64,000 bases of DNA from Cepaea nemoralis (lineage: Eukaryota > Mollusca > Gastropoda > Stylommatophora > Helicidae), in the NCBI GenBank assembly GCA_014155875.1, contig JACEFZ010012632.1, positions 124,001 through 188,000 on the forward strand. The letters run 5' to 3'. Of the stretch, positions 22,501 to 31,669 are shown piece by piece. Positions within the stretch are counted from its first letter, which is position 1; each line of letters starts with the position of its first letter. The notes under the pieces were generated by a model that saw only the letters and a program-made list of their open reading frames with translations, did not search any database and was not told where the DNA came from. The translations under genes were made by a program, and so were the position numbers.

Positions 22501-22830
22501 TACAACGACATCTTGCATCCCGTCTGTTTTCTATCAAGAAAACTAAGACCCCGAGAGCGGGCCTGGTCCATTCCGCAATTGGAGGCATTGGCCTTAGTAG
22601 AAAGTGTAACAAAGCTGTCCAAATATCTTCTAGGACGTCACTTTATCATCGAAACTGACAACAGTCCATTAAGGTATATCAATTCCACAGTACCATCAAA
22701 TAACATGATTGCTCGCTGGTCCTTAAAGCTTCAGAATTTCAGTTTTGAAGTTCGCCATATTCCCGGCAGAATGAATACAATCGCCGACCTTTTGTCCCGT
22801 TGTCCGACAGACCCAGTAAGCAATGTCTGA
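19531..22830 (+). CDS. pol: Pol of copy 1: protease end, integrase, reverse transcriptase, RNase H
   Basis: This open frame spans 1,099 codons; the first 11 are an artefact, because an extra base near 19,565 separates the protease Asp-Thr-Gly motif from its continuation STLIGLK. Integrase zinc domain: H245, H252, C282, C285. Catalytic core: D315, D375 and E411, with 35 residues between the last two. A GPY/F-like module (GQDVLLLLP, WQGPFKV, HINMLRPY) spans about 530-590. Reverse transcriptase follows (CIDYRKLN, LDMAKGYWQI, YIDD at 822-825), then RNase H (D977, E1018, D1043). All catalytic residues are present. The product would copy element RNA and insert the DNA. A linker of about 60 acidic residues separates integrase from reverse transcriptase. 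The protease break may prevent expression from this copy. Confidence 0.95.
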   Translation: MASLLQYFATPGSTLIGLKTTFITPTDYTGRHITCRTFSGNIEKYPLAWAYIETPFLTGKVKVAALTNPVCDIIIGNLPEVNDKHHNHDITSLCINDNTSPSNVIENVISPVECMLANAALSSHHIIDDIIPSSSDVIECVNAVTRATARVQDDSNQTEAIQMLSPEGPPSDSMKETFITAQKADPSLSKYFDLIGKKPRVTKNAKWHFALYNDILTRYYTKGDVTTKQTVLPTTYRKQALHLAHDIPFAGHMAYVKTRSRLLTQFHWPKFCNDIKTYCRSCDTCQKLVKKVKHPQAKLQVTDLASRPFEKLSVDIVGPLSHTTTRGNKYILTIIDQCSRWPEAIPLKNITANDIMEVFFHIFSRIGFPDTIQSDRGTQFIAASTQAFTKMLGVKQVFNSPYHPHSSGIIEKLNGDLKHMLAKVTQDHPNNWDLYLPAVLFAYREVPHSSTGFSPFELIYGAKPRGPLTIYHQMLTESTPVLKPISSFVYVTSLRERIMKSCEIAKSALKLSGATYRQYADKGNRTITLTAGQDVLLLLPSDRQLLTDSWQGPFKVTRQISPVDYEILIKDKHKIFHINMLRPYFNRDNEQDDTTACTVIIDHEDDDSSDEIPTPTLDTTNCLKEIKINPNLSQAETNSCKQLIQEYNTIFSDNPGQTELVQHHITLTSNTPIRCRPYTIPLHYKEQLHQEIISLEKNNIIRRSLSDFSSPMVIVRKKDNTIRLCIDYRKLNKITVLDLEPMANTDNLLTELTDAKFFTTLDMAKGYWQIAVHEDSRHLTAFATPWGLYEWCKLPFGLVNAPATFVRMTRLLLSDIPNIVSYIDDICIHTETMTEHIKILEKTLERIRQHGLTVKPSKVSMAYQEISFLGYRISNGFVMTDNKIVSKILKLSLPTNKKQVRSLLGLINYYRNFIPDFSELTEVFSNLLTKNKPEKVVNDECLRNAFDKVLAHFSDKNTPNLILKLPNIRLPFRLRTDASSIAIGAVLLQEYNDILHPVCFLSRKLRPRERAWSIPQLEALALVESVTKLSKYLLGRHFIIETDNSPLRYINSTVPSNNMIARWSLKLQNFSFEVRHIPGRMNTIADLLSRCPTDPVSNV

Positions 22831-24206
22831 GTGCACTGTGTAATATTACACTCAGCCCAACACAGCCACCAATGTGTGAATTTTTCCATTCACCTACTGT
22901 GTAAGGTCAATAATCAAAATTGTGATACGGTTTGCATACCGACATGTATAATATACTTATTTTAATCAAGTCATGTAATGAGTGTAGTATAATTGTGTAG
23001 TGTGTGTTAGAATGAGAACGATATTATTTTATATAGACACCAACAACAGTGTCACAAACGCTTAACCAATTATCAGAAGCGAACTTTACTATTGTGACAT
23101 TTGTGGGTGATTTTTGTTCACCGTGATATTTTAACATGTGCAAATGTAGACCGAACATTGACTCCTACATCACCTCTACAGCAAATGTGATCCAAATTGT
23201 TCGACGTGTGAACACATCGGAAATAAGAACATTCCATCATAATCCGTTGTCTTACGATAACATCAGACACGAACTGTGGGAACATTTTACTATCTGTTCC
23301 GAAATAAAACCGGATCATTTGTATTCAGAAAATGTAACAACAACCAAAATTTTTGTTTCATTTGTATTTCCAATATAATGTAAAAAGTATAGCAAAATTA
23401 GCAGACTATGTACAAATTTCCAAAAATTTATGACACTTGTAAAATCTTTTTCAATCTATAAAATATAATATACAAATTGTGTACATATTTATTTTGATTA
23501 GTGTAATCTTAGAATCATATCTTGATTAATCTATTCATATTACCGACTTTTTCTCGTTAATATGAAGAAACGTCAAGCAATGACGCTAAGAAATTAAATT
23601 ATTATTGTAATGTATGAAATTTCTTAAATGTCAAAATTACTTCCCTTGCATTTGTGAATTACATCAAGGGCCATAATTTGAAACATATTCATTAATGTGT
23701 ATTGTATAGATAGACATTTTGTTGCTCAAATGATTGGCACAGCAGGTAGGCGTCCACCAAGCATGTCATAGAGCTGCCAACATTGCAAACCAACATAAGA
23801 GCTCCTGACCAAATAAGGGCAGAGTTTAAGTGTTTAATACGACTAACACAAAGCCGTATTTCAGTCTGGCCTAGATGGTTGTTGCAAAACAATCATATTA
23901 TTACGTTTTTTTCAAAATGGCTGCGAGGTAGATGCGTGAAGCTGGAACTACTGATCTGACTGGGTATTATTGCAATGAAGGTAACCAGGCATCAGGGGGA
24001 TGAAACCTGAATTGTGTTAAAAATTGTACTTCATTTGTCATTTCAATGCAACTTACATTTTTTTTGTATATATTTCTATGCCTTATATGTATTTTCATGC
24101 ATAACACTGGGAAAAAGTAGTCTCTGACATGAAATTAACACTACCCCAGTATATACATACATCATGAATGAAAGATGGCATCTTTCATTGAAGTACCCGG
24201 GGAGAA
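22831..24206 (+). other. 3' untranslated interior of copy 1 with polypurine tract
   Basis: No env-like or other gene is recognisable; the longest plus frame (80 codons at 23,136) has no known motif. The sequence just before the LTR, ACCCGGGGAGAA (24,195-24,206), is the candidate polypurine tract for plus-strand priming. Confidence 0.6.
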
Positions 24207-24646
24207 TGTCAGAGCCTAGCAGCAACATCGTTACGGCACCCGGCGGACAAGAGTTGTCGGCTGGCAAGTTTCTTACCTGACACGCGACCAGCACTGACGA
24301 CAGACGACGCAAAGCCACGTGACCCCACCTGAGGCAGTGGGCAGTGTGTGTGTTAATCTCAGACCACGCTGCGACTGGACATCTGAACGGACGTGTGTGT
24401 CGAGAGCAAGGCGTTGTGTGAATCTCCGTGGTTGTGAGCTGAACGACTGATATTGTGAGCGTCAGACCTATGAGCTGTATTGTGGTAGTGAGTTGTTATA
24501 TGTTGTACATTGCTGTAACTATTGTTATGTATTTATTGTGGTAATAAATCCATAGAACTTGTGTTGCTGTGTCTTACGTCGAATAACGTTTGTACTTGTA
24601 CTGTCTCACATGTGTTAGCCAACGAGCCTAATATAAGATCCTGACA
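24207..24646 (+). repeat. 3' LTR of copy 1
   Basis: It has the same 440 bp as the 5' LTR, with AATAAA at 24,543-24,548, and is followed by the target duplication CTTTC. Confidence 0.95.
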
Positions 24647-25457
24647 CTTTCTTTTAAAGTCCGACTCACGACTGCTAATGCTAAGTAACGCTTTTCGCTG
24701 ATATCTAGCTCCGATTAGTAGTCAACTTCGTGCCCTTTAATGTCACTTAAATTGAACCTAGCGAAATCTCGGCTATCACTTGAAGAATCGCCGAAATCCA
24801 TTTTGAAAAACTAAGTGTAAAAACCCCGAAAACTATCAAAAAAAGTCCGTTCAAATTCATAGTAGGCGCTTGCAAATGGCAGCCACGTTGTCAAGCTATC
24901 GGCGAAAGCGAAAGTAGCCGTCGGAAGTATTGGAAAGCCGGCAGATCACGTTTTTACAATGCATAATAGTATTGGGCGCATTCGGGCGATCTGCCCATAT
25001 AAGCGATCGGACGGAAATGGACGTTCCACCCTGTAAAGGGTTAAACACCTTTTGGTTTTGTTTTTGGAAACATTACGCCCAGTAGTTTGCCAATGCTTTC
25101 TGAGCGACCGGCTCACATACCCGTAAGTTACCAATGCGGCGAGAACCGTTACTGATTCTTGTGCAGGTTATGTTACTCAGGAGAATATACAGGATTACGG
25201 AGAAAGACGTTAACACCTAAGCCAGGGAGACTGGCATATTAAACATTACGAACTAAATATAGAACTGAGAAACTCGAAGCTTGTGAATAAAGTGTGGTCT
25301 GTGGATCTGCAGAAGCTGCGAATGGAAGGGGGGGGGGGGGGCACAGCCCACAGGCAGCGACGGAGTGATCAAGTGTCAGAATCGGTGGATCCAATAGATG
25401 TCTTTGTTTAAGGTGAATTTTATTTGCCAAATGAATTCAAATTGACTAATGAGCAGG

Positions 25458-25510
25458 AATAAACGAAGTGTCAAATCGCAATTTGATTGCGAATAGACAC
25501 TTCGTTTATT
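25458..25510. repeat. 53-bp near-perfect palindrome
   Basis: The arms AATAAACGAAGTGTC and GACACTTCGTTTATT are perfect 15-bp complements, and an inner pair TCGCAAT/ATTGCGA extends the hairpin. A second diverged half-unit follows to about 25,565. Related pieces (GAAGTGTCTATTCGCAATC, AATTGCGA) occur at 16,030-16,090. This suggests a MITE-like foldback family. Confidence 0.75.
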
Positions 25511-25565
25511 TGGAATTCAATTGTGAATAGGCACTTCATTTATTTGCAATTTGATTGCGAATAAA

Positions 25566-27690
25566 CTCTCTCATAAAAAGCAAAATTTAATGTTCTTAGC
25601 TCCGTTTCCTACTGGGCCGCGATCAGCTGTGTTGATTTTACTAAGATTCCTTTGCACTTCCTGGTTGTAGATTACAACACAAAAATATCAGTAACTCCGC
25701 TTAGAATTGACGTAGAGTTTTCATTGAGATACCGTTGGATTCATCTTGTCAAGCTGTATCGACCGGTGATGATTTCATAAGTAAAAACTCAATTTTAAAA
25801 TATTGTCTATATATGCTACATACATCCCACATACAGGCTGTGATTTGTGAAGCTGGTGAGTGGTGTCAGGCATGCATGCATGCACAACTGCCGTACGTAC
25901 CCTGGTATACATTATACATCGACAGACAGGCTGTGAAGCTGGGGTAAGTGCAGGAGCCGGTTCTACAACAACCGTCCGTACTCTGGTATCTTATCAGGCA
26001 TACAGTCTATAAAGCTGGAGTAAGTACAGAAACCGGTCCCACAACAGCCGTCTTGTCGCTAGTTCAGCCTGCTCCAGGCCGCCGTGTGTACAGTTTGGAC
26101 ATCGCTTCCGCTTTGGCCAGGTGCTCCAAACGGTCAGGCCAAACGATCATGTCTGGGTACAGCAAAAATCAACAATTAACGTTGATAGAATGAACCTGCC
26201 CTGCTCTGCCATGACATTTAGTCTTTAGGTTGCATTTCCTCGCACCAGGATAAGACTTGTACCCTCCCAATTGGGCTCTTCCTTTCAAGATATTCTGGCC
26301 TTTGTTGATTGTTTCTGATAATTTTATCCATTCTCGTTTCGTTTTTTCCTCTTCTTTTTCTTCTATTATTTTATTCATTCTCGTAGTATATCGTAGATTT
26401 TCTGCCCAGTGCATGCGGGTGTTCGGGGCAATGAACAGGCTGGTAGATGGCTGCTACCTACTCCTCTGGATAGAGAGTTACTTTATGATAAAGGTAACGT
26501 GGTGAAGACTCTCTGTGATCAGGAGAAGAGTGCAGCTGAACAGGCAGAGTATCTATATGTGGAAGACAGGCTCAGTAAAGGTGAGCGCAGAGGGTCGAGA
26601 TGATACTCAAAGTATAGAGGAAAAGCGGGGTTGACTTGTATTCATATCGCCACAGAGAGAATCATAATGGGAACTCTTCACTGGCTGTGAAGAGGGAGAT
26701 GGAGCAAGTGTGGCAATATCCGGAGGACAATGGTGCTCATTCATAAATTAAATGTAAGTTGGCAAACTACTGAACGTAACACTTGCCTAGTACATCAACA
26801 GCAGCTGAAAAATGCTGGTGTTGACTGCAACGTCCCGTAAGGGATACGCAACACACACAAAAAAGTATTAAGTGGTCTCCCTGTCCAATGAGTTAACGAC
26901 ATTGTTAATAATCCCGTATATCCACGTGGGGAAACAGCAGCTGCGAGATTCGGCAGCGGATCGCGCCGCGCTGGTAACTTACGGGGGTATAGGAGCCGGT
27001 CGTTCAGAAAGCAATGGCAAACTACTGAACATAAAACTTGCCTAGTACATCAACAGCAGCTGAAAAATGATGGTGTTGACTGCAACGTAAAAAAAAGAAT
27101 GGGTGTTGATATAACAGTATCGATGAAGATCGGGAGAGACGTCATGGATGGTACAGGCAGAGACTGGTGACTGAGTGGTAGTTTAGAATATGCACCCAAG
27201 ATGGGAGGAAGCAATAGCATGAGTACACAGTGGCAGGGTGATCATCAAGCTTGGATTAGGGAGCAGTGAATAGTCAGATTTTTGTTGCGAGAAAAAAAGG
27301 GGGAGGGGGCTGCGGGCTTATATATGTAAACATAGGCTAAGTTCTCCCTGGGGTTAATGGCGCAATCGTGTACACTTATGGATCTGTGTTGAATGGCCAA
27401 CGATCAGGACGAGGTTTCGCGGATATGTGAGAGACAGGGTCACTGCCGCGTGTACCAAACAATCTACTGTTAGAGAATGTAGGGGATAGATGTTGCCACT
27501 GAGTGCTGAAATAGCTGCCCAATACTTCAGTCATGAGGGTGATCATTGTTTCTTACTCTTAGTCCTTGCTTCGGAAAGTTTGGTATGGAAGGATGTTTGA
27601 GTGGATATATGTTCAGGCGTCACTTCCACGAACTAGTGTGAATCTTTTGTCACGACCGTGCAGATTTGCGCGGAGTTGGGAGAACGGATA
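25566..27690. other. Non-coding stretch with a duplicated 73-bp motif
   Basis: No gene is supported. A segment of about 73 bp beginning GGCAAACTACTGAAC and ending TGTTGACTGCAACGT occurs at 26,761-26,833 and again at 27,016-27,088, followed in the second case by an A-run. This looks like two copies of a short retroelement 3' part. The region 25,690-25,920 is related to 15,100-15,300. Confidence 0.5.
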
Positions 27691-27699
27691 AGCTGGCGT

Positions 27700-28349
27700 G
27701 ACAGCTGTCTATCATTGGGTATTAAAGATGGAAAGGAGTTCAAAATCGCACTTTAGGAAAACTACAAAAAGGAATTGGGTTACATTCCGCATGGGGCGGA
27801 TTTTAACAATTAATCACCACCAAAATAATAGAATCAGCAAATCAACCAGAAAGCCACTAATACTATGCACATACCAAAACAAATCAATATTCAATATCAA
27901 ATCAATATCCTCCCCAGAACGGACACTATCAATTTGCAATCACATGTATACAACATATAGGATTGGTAAATCAACTGTGCGCACATATGGATTGACTCCG
28001 CAGACAGCAGATCACGTACTCCAAGACTGCCCCGAATATGACATATCTAGGCGAAGCCTTCTGGCCCAGAGAAGCAATAGTGGAAGATACACTTTATGGA
28101 CCACTGAGTGCACAACAAAAGACAGTGAAATTTCCAAAACAGACAACAATGCAGATACAGACATCAATTTCAAACGACCGAAAGAAGAAGAAGAGGAAGA
28201 AGAGGGCGCGGAAGCAAAGAAGAAAGAGAAGAAGAAGAAGAAGAAGAAGAAGAAGAAGAAGAAGAAGAAGATGAAGAAGAAGAAGAAGAAGAAGAAGAAG
28301 AAGAAGAAGAAGAAGAAGAAGAAGAAGAAGAAGAAGAAGAAGAAGAAGA
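27700..28349 (+). mobile_element. Non-LTR retrotransposon 3' end with long AAG tail
   Basis: The plus strand encodes a LINE C-terminal zinc-knuckle-like block: CNHMYTTYRIGKSTV, then GLTPQTADHVLQDCPEYD. In intact relatives this is a Cys-x-Cys, His, Cys motif. One frameshift occurs near 28,045. The same protein segment (LQDCPKY, VEDKLYGPLSE) is found in opposite orientation at 53.6-54.1 kb. The copy ends in AAG repeats that extend for about 130 bp. Confidence 0.78.
28216..28349 (+). repeat. (AAG)n tract
   Basis: AAG triplets run almost uninterrupted for about 130 bp, with one ATG-containing unit. It grows out of the LINE tail. Purine-strand GAA/TTC arrays of this length can form triplex DNA. 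Confidence 0.95.
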
Positions 28350-28885
28350 CTGGCCTATGTTCCCGAGTCGATCCATCCTAAAATGGGTAGGAGGAAATGT
28401 TTTAGGAAGTAATGGCGTCACTAACCACATCCCCCGGGGAGTGCCGACTGGTGGGTGTATACAACATGGGTCGGCACCATGTGTCCAAGCCGTGTATACG
28501 GTCCTGTATTTTGCTTACAAAGGGAGATTTCGCAACCATTTTATAAACTCGAATAGCAATTTGGTCACCATATTGAGTAGAAAAGCACTTTTTGCAGTAG
28601 TATGTACATTTTGTATTTGCAATAGGTGTAGATTTGCATGGGTCCAGATAGGCCTATAACCTCAAGTATGAAGATGGAGTTCTCAGCGATCACTGTAGCC
28701 TCGACGTGGCAAGCGGGTACTGGGGTCACTAGAGCAGGCTGTCTGATAGTCCGTACTGGGGTCACTAGAGCAAGCTGTCTGATAGTCCGTACTGCGTCAA
28801 GTTCAGAGTGGATATATGTGGTTTGAGTGGATACTGACAAGCACTTAGTGAATATACTGTCCAGGTCTTGTTGAAGCGTGAGACA
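28350..28885. other. Non-coding spacer between AAG and GA tracts
   Basis: No gene is supported. A 36-bp direct duplication (GTACTGGGGTCACTAGAGCA, GGCTGTCTGATAGTCC) is present at 28,718-28,790. Confidence 0.5.
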
Positions 28886-28887
28886 AC

Positions 28888-28953
<66 letters not shown>

Positions 28954-28978
28954 GGGAGATAGACAGACAGAGCGAGAC

Positions 28979-29029
<51 letters not shown>

Positions 29030-29053
29030 AGAGAGACAGGCAGAGAGAGACAG

Positions 29054-29084
<31 letters not shown>

Positions 29085-29402
29085 GGAGATAGACAGACAG
29101 AGCGAGACAGAGAGAGAGAACAGAGAGACAGGCAGAGAGAGACAGAGCGCTTGAGAGAGAGAGAGAGACAGAGAGTGCATGAGAGAGAGAACAGAGAGAC
29201 AGAAGAGAGAGAGACAGAGAGCGCTTGAGAGAGAGAGAGGGTGACTTTCAGAGAGAGAGAGCGAGAAACAGAGAGAGAGAACAGAGAGACAGAAGAGAGA
29301 GAGAGACAGAGAGAGAGCGCTTGAGAGAGACAGAGAGAGCACATGAGAGAGAGAGAGGGTGAGGGACAGAGACAGAGAGAGAGAGAGAACAGAGAGACAG
29401 AC

Positions 29403-29433
<31 letters not shown>

Positions 29434-29472
29434 GAGAGCGCGAGAGAGAGTGAGGGACAGAGAAAGAGCGAG

Positions 29473-29518
<46 letters not shown>

Positions 29519-29574
29519 GCAGACAGAGAGTGAGAGTGAGACAGACAGAGAGAGGGAGATAGACAGACAGAGCG

Positions 29575-29668
<94 letters not shown>
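28886..29668. repeat. GA-rich simple-sequence tract, about 780 bp
   Basis: Mostly GA dinucleotides, with interspersed ACAGACAG, GAGCGCTTGAG and GAACAGAGAGACAG blocks that themselves recur. Long Ser-Leu or Arg-Glu frames on both strands are repeat artefacts. Confidence 0.95.
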
Positions 29669-29669
<1 letters not shown>

Positions 29670-29785
29670 GTGGATTTGTTGGCTTCCGGAGTGTTAGAGG
29701 TTTGGACACTCAAGATGGACAAGAAATCTCATGGAATGTTCAGTTAGTGAGTTAGCAACTGGACTATCGTAGCTAGAAATCTCAT

Positions 29786-30025
29786 GCTGGGTTGGTATTG
29801 TCGTGTGGAGTTGTGTGTTGGCACTGTGTGGAGTTGTGTGTTGGCGTTGTGTATTGGAGTTGTGTGGAGTTTTGTGTTGGCATTGTTGTGTGGAGTTTTG
29901 TGTTGGTGTTGTGTGGAGTTTTGTGTTGGTGTTGTGTGGAGTTTTGTGTTGGTGTTGTGTGGAGTTTTGTGTTGATGTTGTTGTGTGGAGTTTATTTGTT
30001 GACGTTGTTGTGTGTATAAGCTGTT
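29786..30025. repeat. GTTGTGTGGAGTTTTGTGTTG minisatellite, 21-24-bp period
   Basis: About ten imperfect copies of TTGTGTGGAGTTTTGTGTTGG. Valine, tryptophan, cysteine and leucine-rich frames on the plus strand come from the repeat. Confidence 0.88.
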
Positions 30026-30162
30026 GGTACTGATGCCAGAAAAGTTTGTATCACATATCACTTTGACCTACCATACGTGCTATGTGAGTTAACTGTCTTG
30101 ATGTGGGAGGCACCATGTATGTGTGCTGTATGGCCTATGTGTTTGACTCACGTCTAAATTAA

Positions 30163-30722
30163 GGTTCAGTCCAGTTAGCACTGACAATACCCCAGCCCCT
30201 TCCACTGAACAGCTAGCTGATGCTCAGGGTTTTCCAGTTAGCACTGACAATACCCCAGCCCCTTCCGCTGGACAGTTAGCTGATGCTCAGGGTTCAGTCC
30301 AGTTAGCACTGACAATATCCCAGCCCCTTCCGATGGACAGCTAGCTGATGCTCAGGATTCAGACCAGTTAGCACTGACAATACCCCAGCCCCTTCCGCTG
30401 GACAGTTAACTGATGCTCAGTCCAGTTAGCACTGACAATACCCCAGCCCCTTCCGCTGGACAGCTAGATGATGCTAAGGGTTCAGACCAGTTAGCACTGA
30501 CAATACCCCAGCCCCTTCCGCTGGACAGTTAGCTGATGCTCAGTCCAGTTAGCACTGACAATACCCCAGCCCCTTCCGCTGGACAGCTAGATGATGCTAA
30601 GGGTTCAGACCAGTTAGCACTGACAATACCCCGGCCCCTTCCGATAGACAGTTAGCTGATGCTCAGGGTTTAGTCCAGTTAGCACTGACAATACCCCAGC
30701 CCCTTCCGCTAGACAACTAGAT
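30163..30722. repeat. 54-66-bp minisatellite, about 9 copies
   Basis: The core CAGTTAGCACTGACAATACC, CCAGCCCCTTCCG is followed by GACAGYTAGMTGATGCT and a variable spacer (CAGGGTTCAGTC or AAGGGTTCAGAC). Unit length varies because the spacer is sometimes missing. The next stretch, 30,723-31,529, has no supported gene. A 30-bp segment near 30,832 (GTGATTTCATACTGGGTGTA) recurs at 47,231. Confidence 0.88.
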
Positions 30723-31529
30723 GATGCTTACAGTGAGAGATGATAAGCTGACCACTACACTTTCAGCCATGACAGTCTCTGATGCTTGTAGTAGTGAGTA
30801 CACTCACACAACCTGACCAATTAGCTAACAGGGTGATTTCATACTGGGTGTAGGGGTGTGCCTATAGTACCTTGAGGGGGTTTTGAGCCTGAGGAATTAA
30901 GGTCACTTGGCTAGTGCAGCCGCCGCGAACTATGCTGGTCAGGGTTTTCATTTTTTTTGGGTTAAAGTTCTCCATCTCATCTTGTTCCTCTTGCACCTTG
31001 CGGTGTCGAGGTGAAGTATAAACAGCGGGAGAGTGCCCGTGTATGGGCTTCATATATCGAGGTTCCCAGGATCTCTGCGATTCCCTCTATTCATCGTTTA
31101 CGTCGCCGACCCCTTCCTCTGCTTCCGTCTGGTCTGTACATAATTGCTTGTTGAGATATATTGTTAGTTGGACTCTTCTGGCATGTTTAGATAATTTCTC
31201 ATGCTGGCTTAAAACAGACATCTCACTATTGAACCCTGAAAAATTATTTCCTGAAGTTTCTTTCAACACTGTCAAGTGAAAGCATCAAGTATACAGCCTC
31301 TCAAATCATATCTGACACACACATCACACCCACAGATAACACTTTCAAGTAAGCATATCAATAATATGACCACTGAGATATTTCAAATACATATGACCCC
31401 ATAAGCAACATTTTCAAGTTAAAACATAGATTGACTCAGTTTACTGCATGGGCATAGACATATTGACAAATTTAACACATGGAGCCAGACAGATTGACTC
31501 AGTTTACTATTAGGACAGAGTGATCAGAC

Positions 31530-31620
31530 ACACTGGAGCAGACATTCAGCAAACTGCTGGCACTGGAGCAGACATTCAGCAAACTGCTGGCACTGGAGCA
31601 GACATTCAGCAAACAGCCAG
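31530..31620. repeat. 30-bp tandem repeat, three copies
   Basis: ACTGGAGCAGACATTCAGCA and AACTGCTGGC are repeated three times, the last copy diverging. It lies just upstream of the large satellite. Confidence 0.85.
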
Positions 31621-31669
31621 CACACAGCTGCAGGTGTTTCATGCAGCTAATTATCTATGCCTTCCAACA

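Larger units (their letters stand above)
16800..24646 (+). mobile_element. Gmr1-like Ty3/gypsy LTR retrotransposon (copy 1, complete with LTRs)
   Basis: Two 440-bp LTRs with TGTCA/TGACA ends bracket a 6,967-bp interior. The five bases CTTTC are duplicated on both sides (16,795-16,799; 24,647-24,651). Coding order is Gag, zinc knuckles, protease, integrase, reverse transcriptase, RNase H. Integrase upstream of reverse transcriptase is the Ty1/copia order, but the sequences are Ty3/gypsy-type; this combination defines Gmr1-like elements. The LTRs look identical, so insertion is recent, but the Gag-protease region changes frame three times. No convincing tRNA primer site follows the 5' LTR, although a TGG occurs at 17,244. 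About 1.4 kb between the pol stop and the 3' LTR has no recognised gene. Confidence 0.92.
16502..25040. mobile_element. piggyBac-like non-autonomous element carrying a nested LTR retrotransposon
   Basis: The outer ends are perfect 12-bp inverted repeats, CCCTTTACAGGG on the left and CCCTGTAAAGGG on the right. Each is flanked by TTAA (16,498-16,501 and 25,041-25,044), the target duplicated by piggyBac transposases. Removing the nested LTR element and one copy of its target duplication leaves about 687 bp with no transposase, so this is a MITE-size derivative. Subterminal blocks (GTCCG and GGGCAAGA/GGGCAGAT) are loosely shared between the ends. Confidence 0.75.

Noticed and set aside
23136..23378. 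Possible env-like gene downstream of pol in copy 1
   Set aside because: Only 80 codons, no signal peptide, membrane helix or cysteine pattern.
26169..26414. 81-codon Lys/Glu-rich minus frame
   Set aside because: No family recognised and no gene context; probably chance translation of low-complexity sequence.
28565..29722. 385-codon Ser/Leu-rich minus frame
   Set aside because: Translation of the GA-rich simple repeat.
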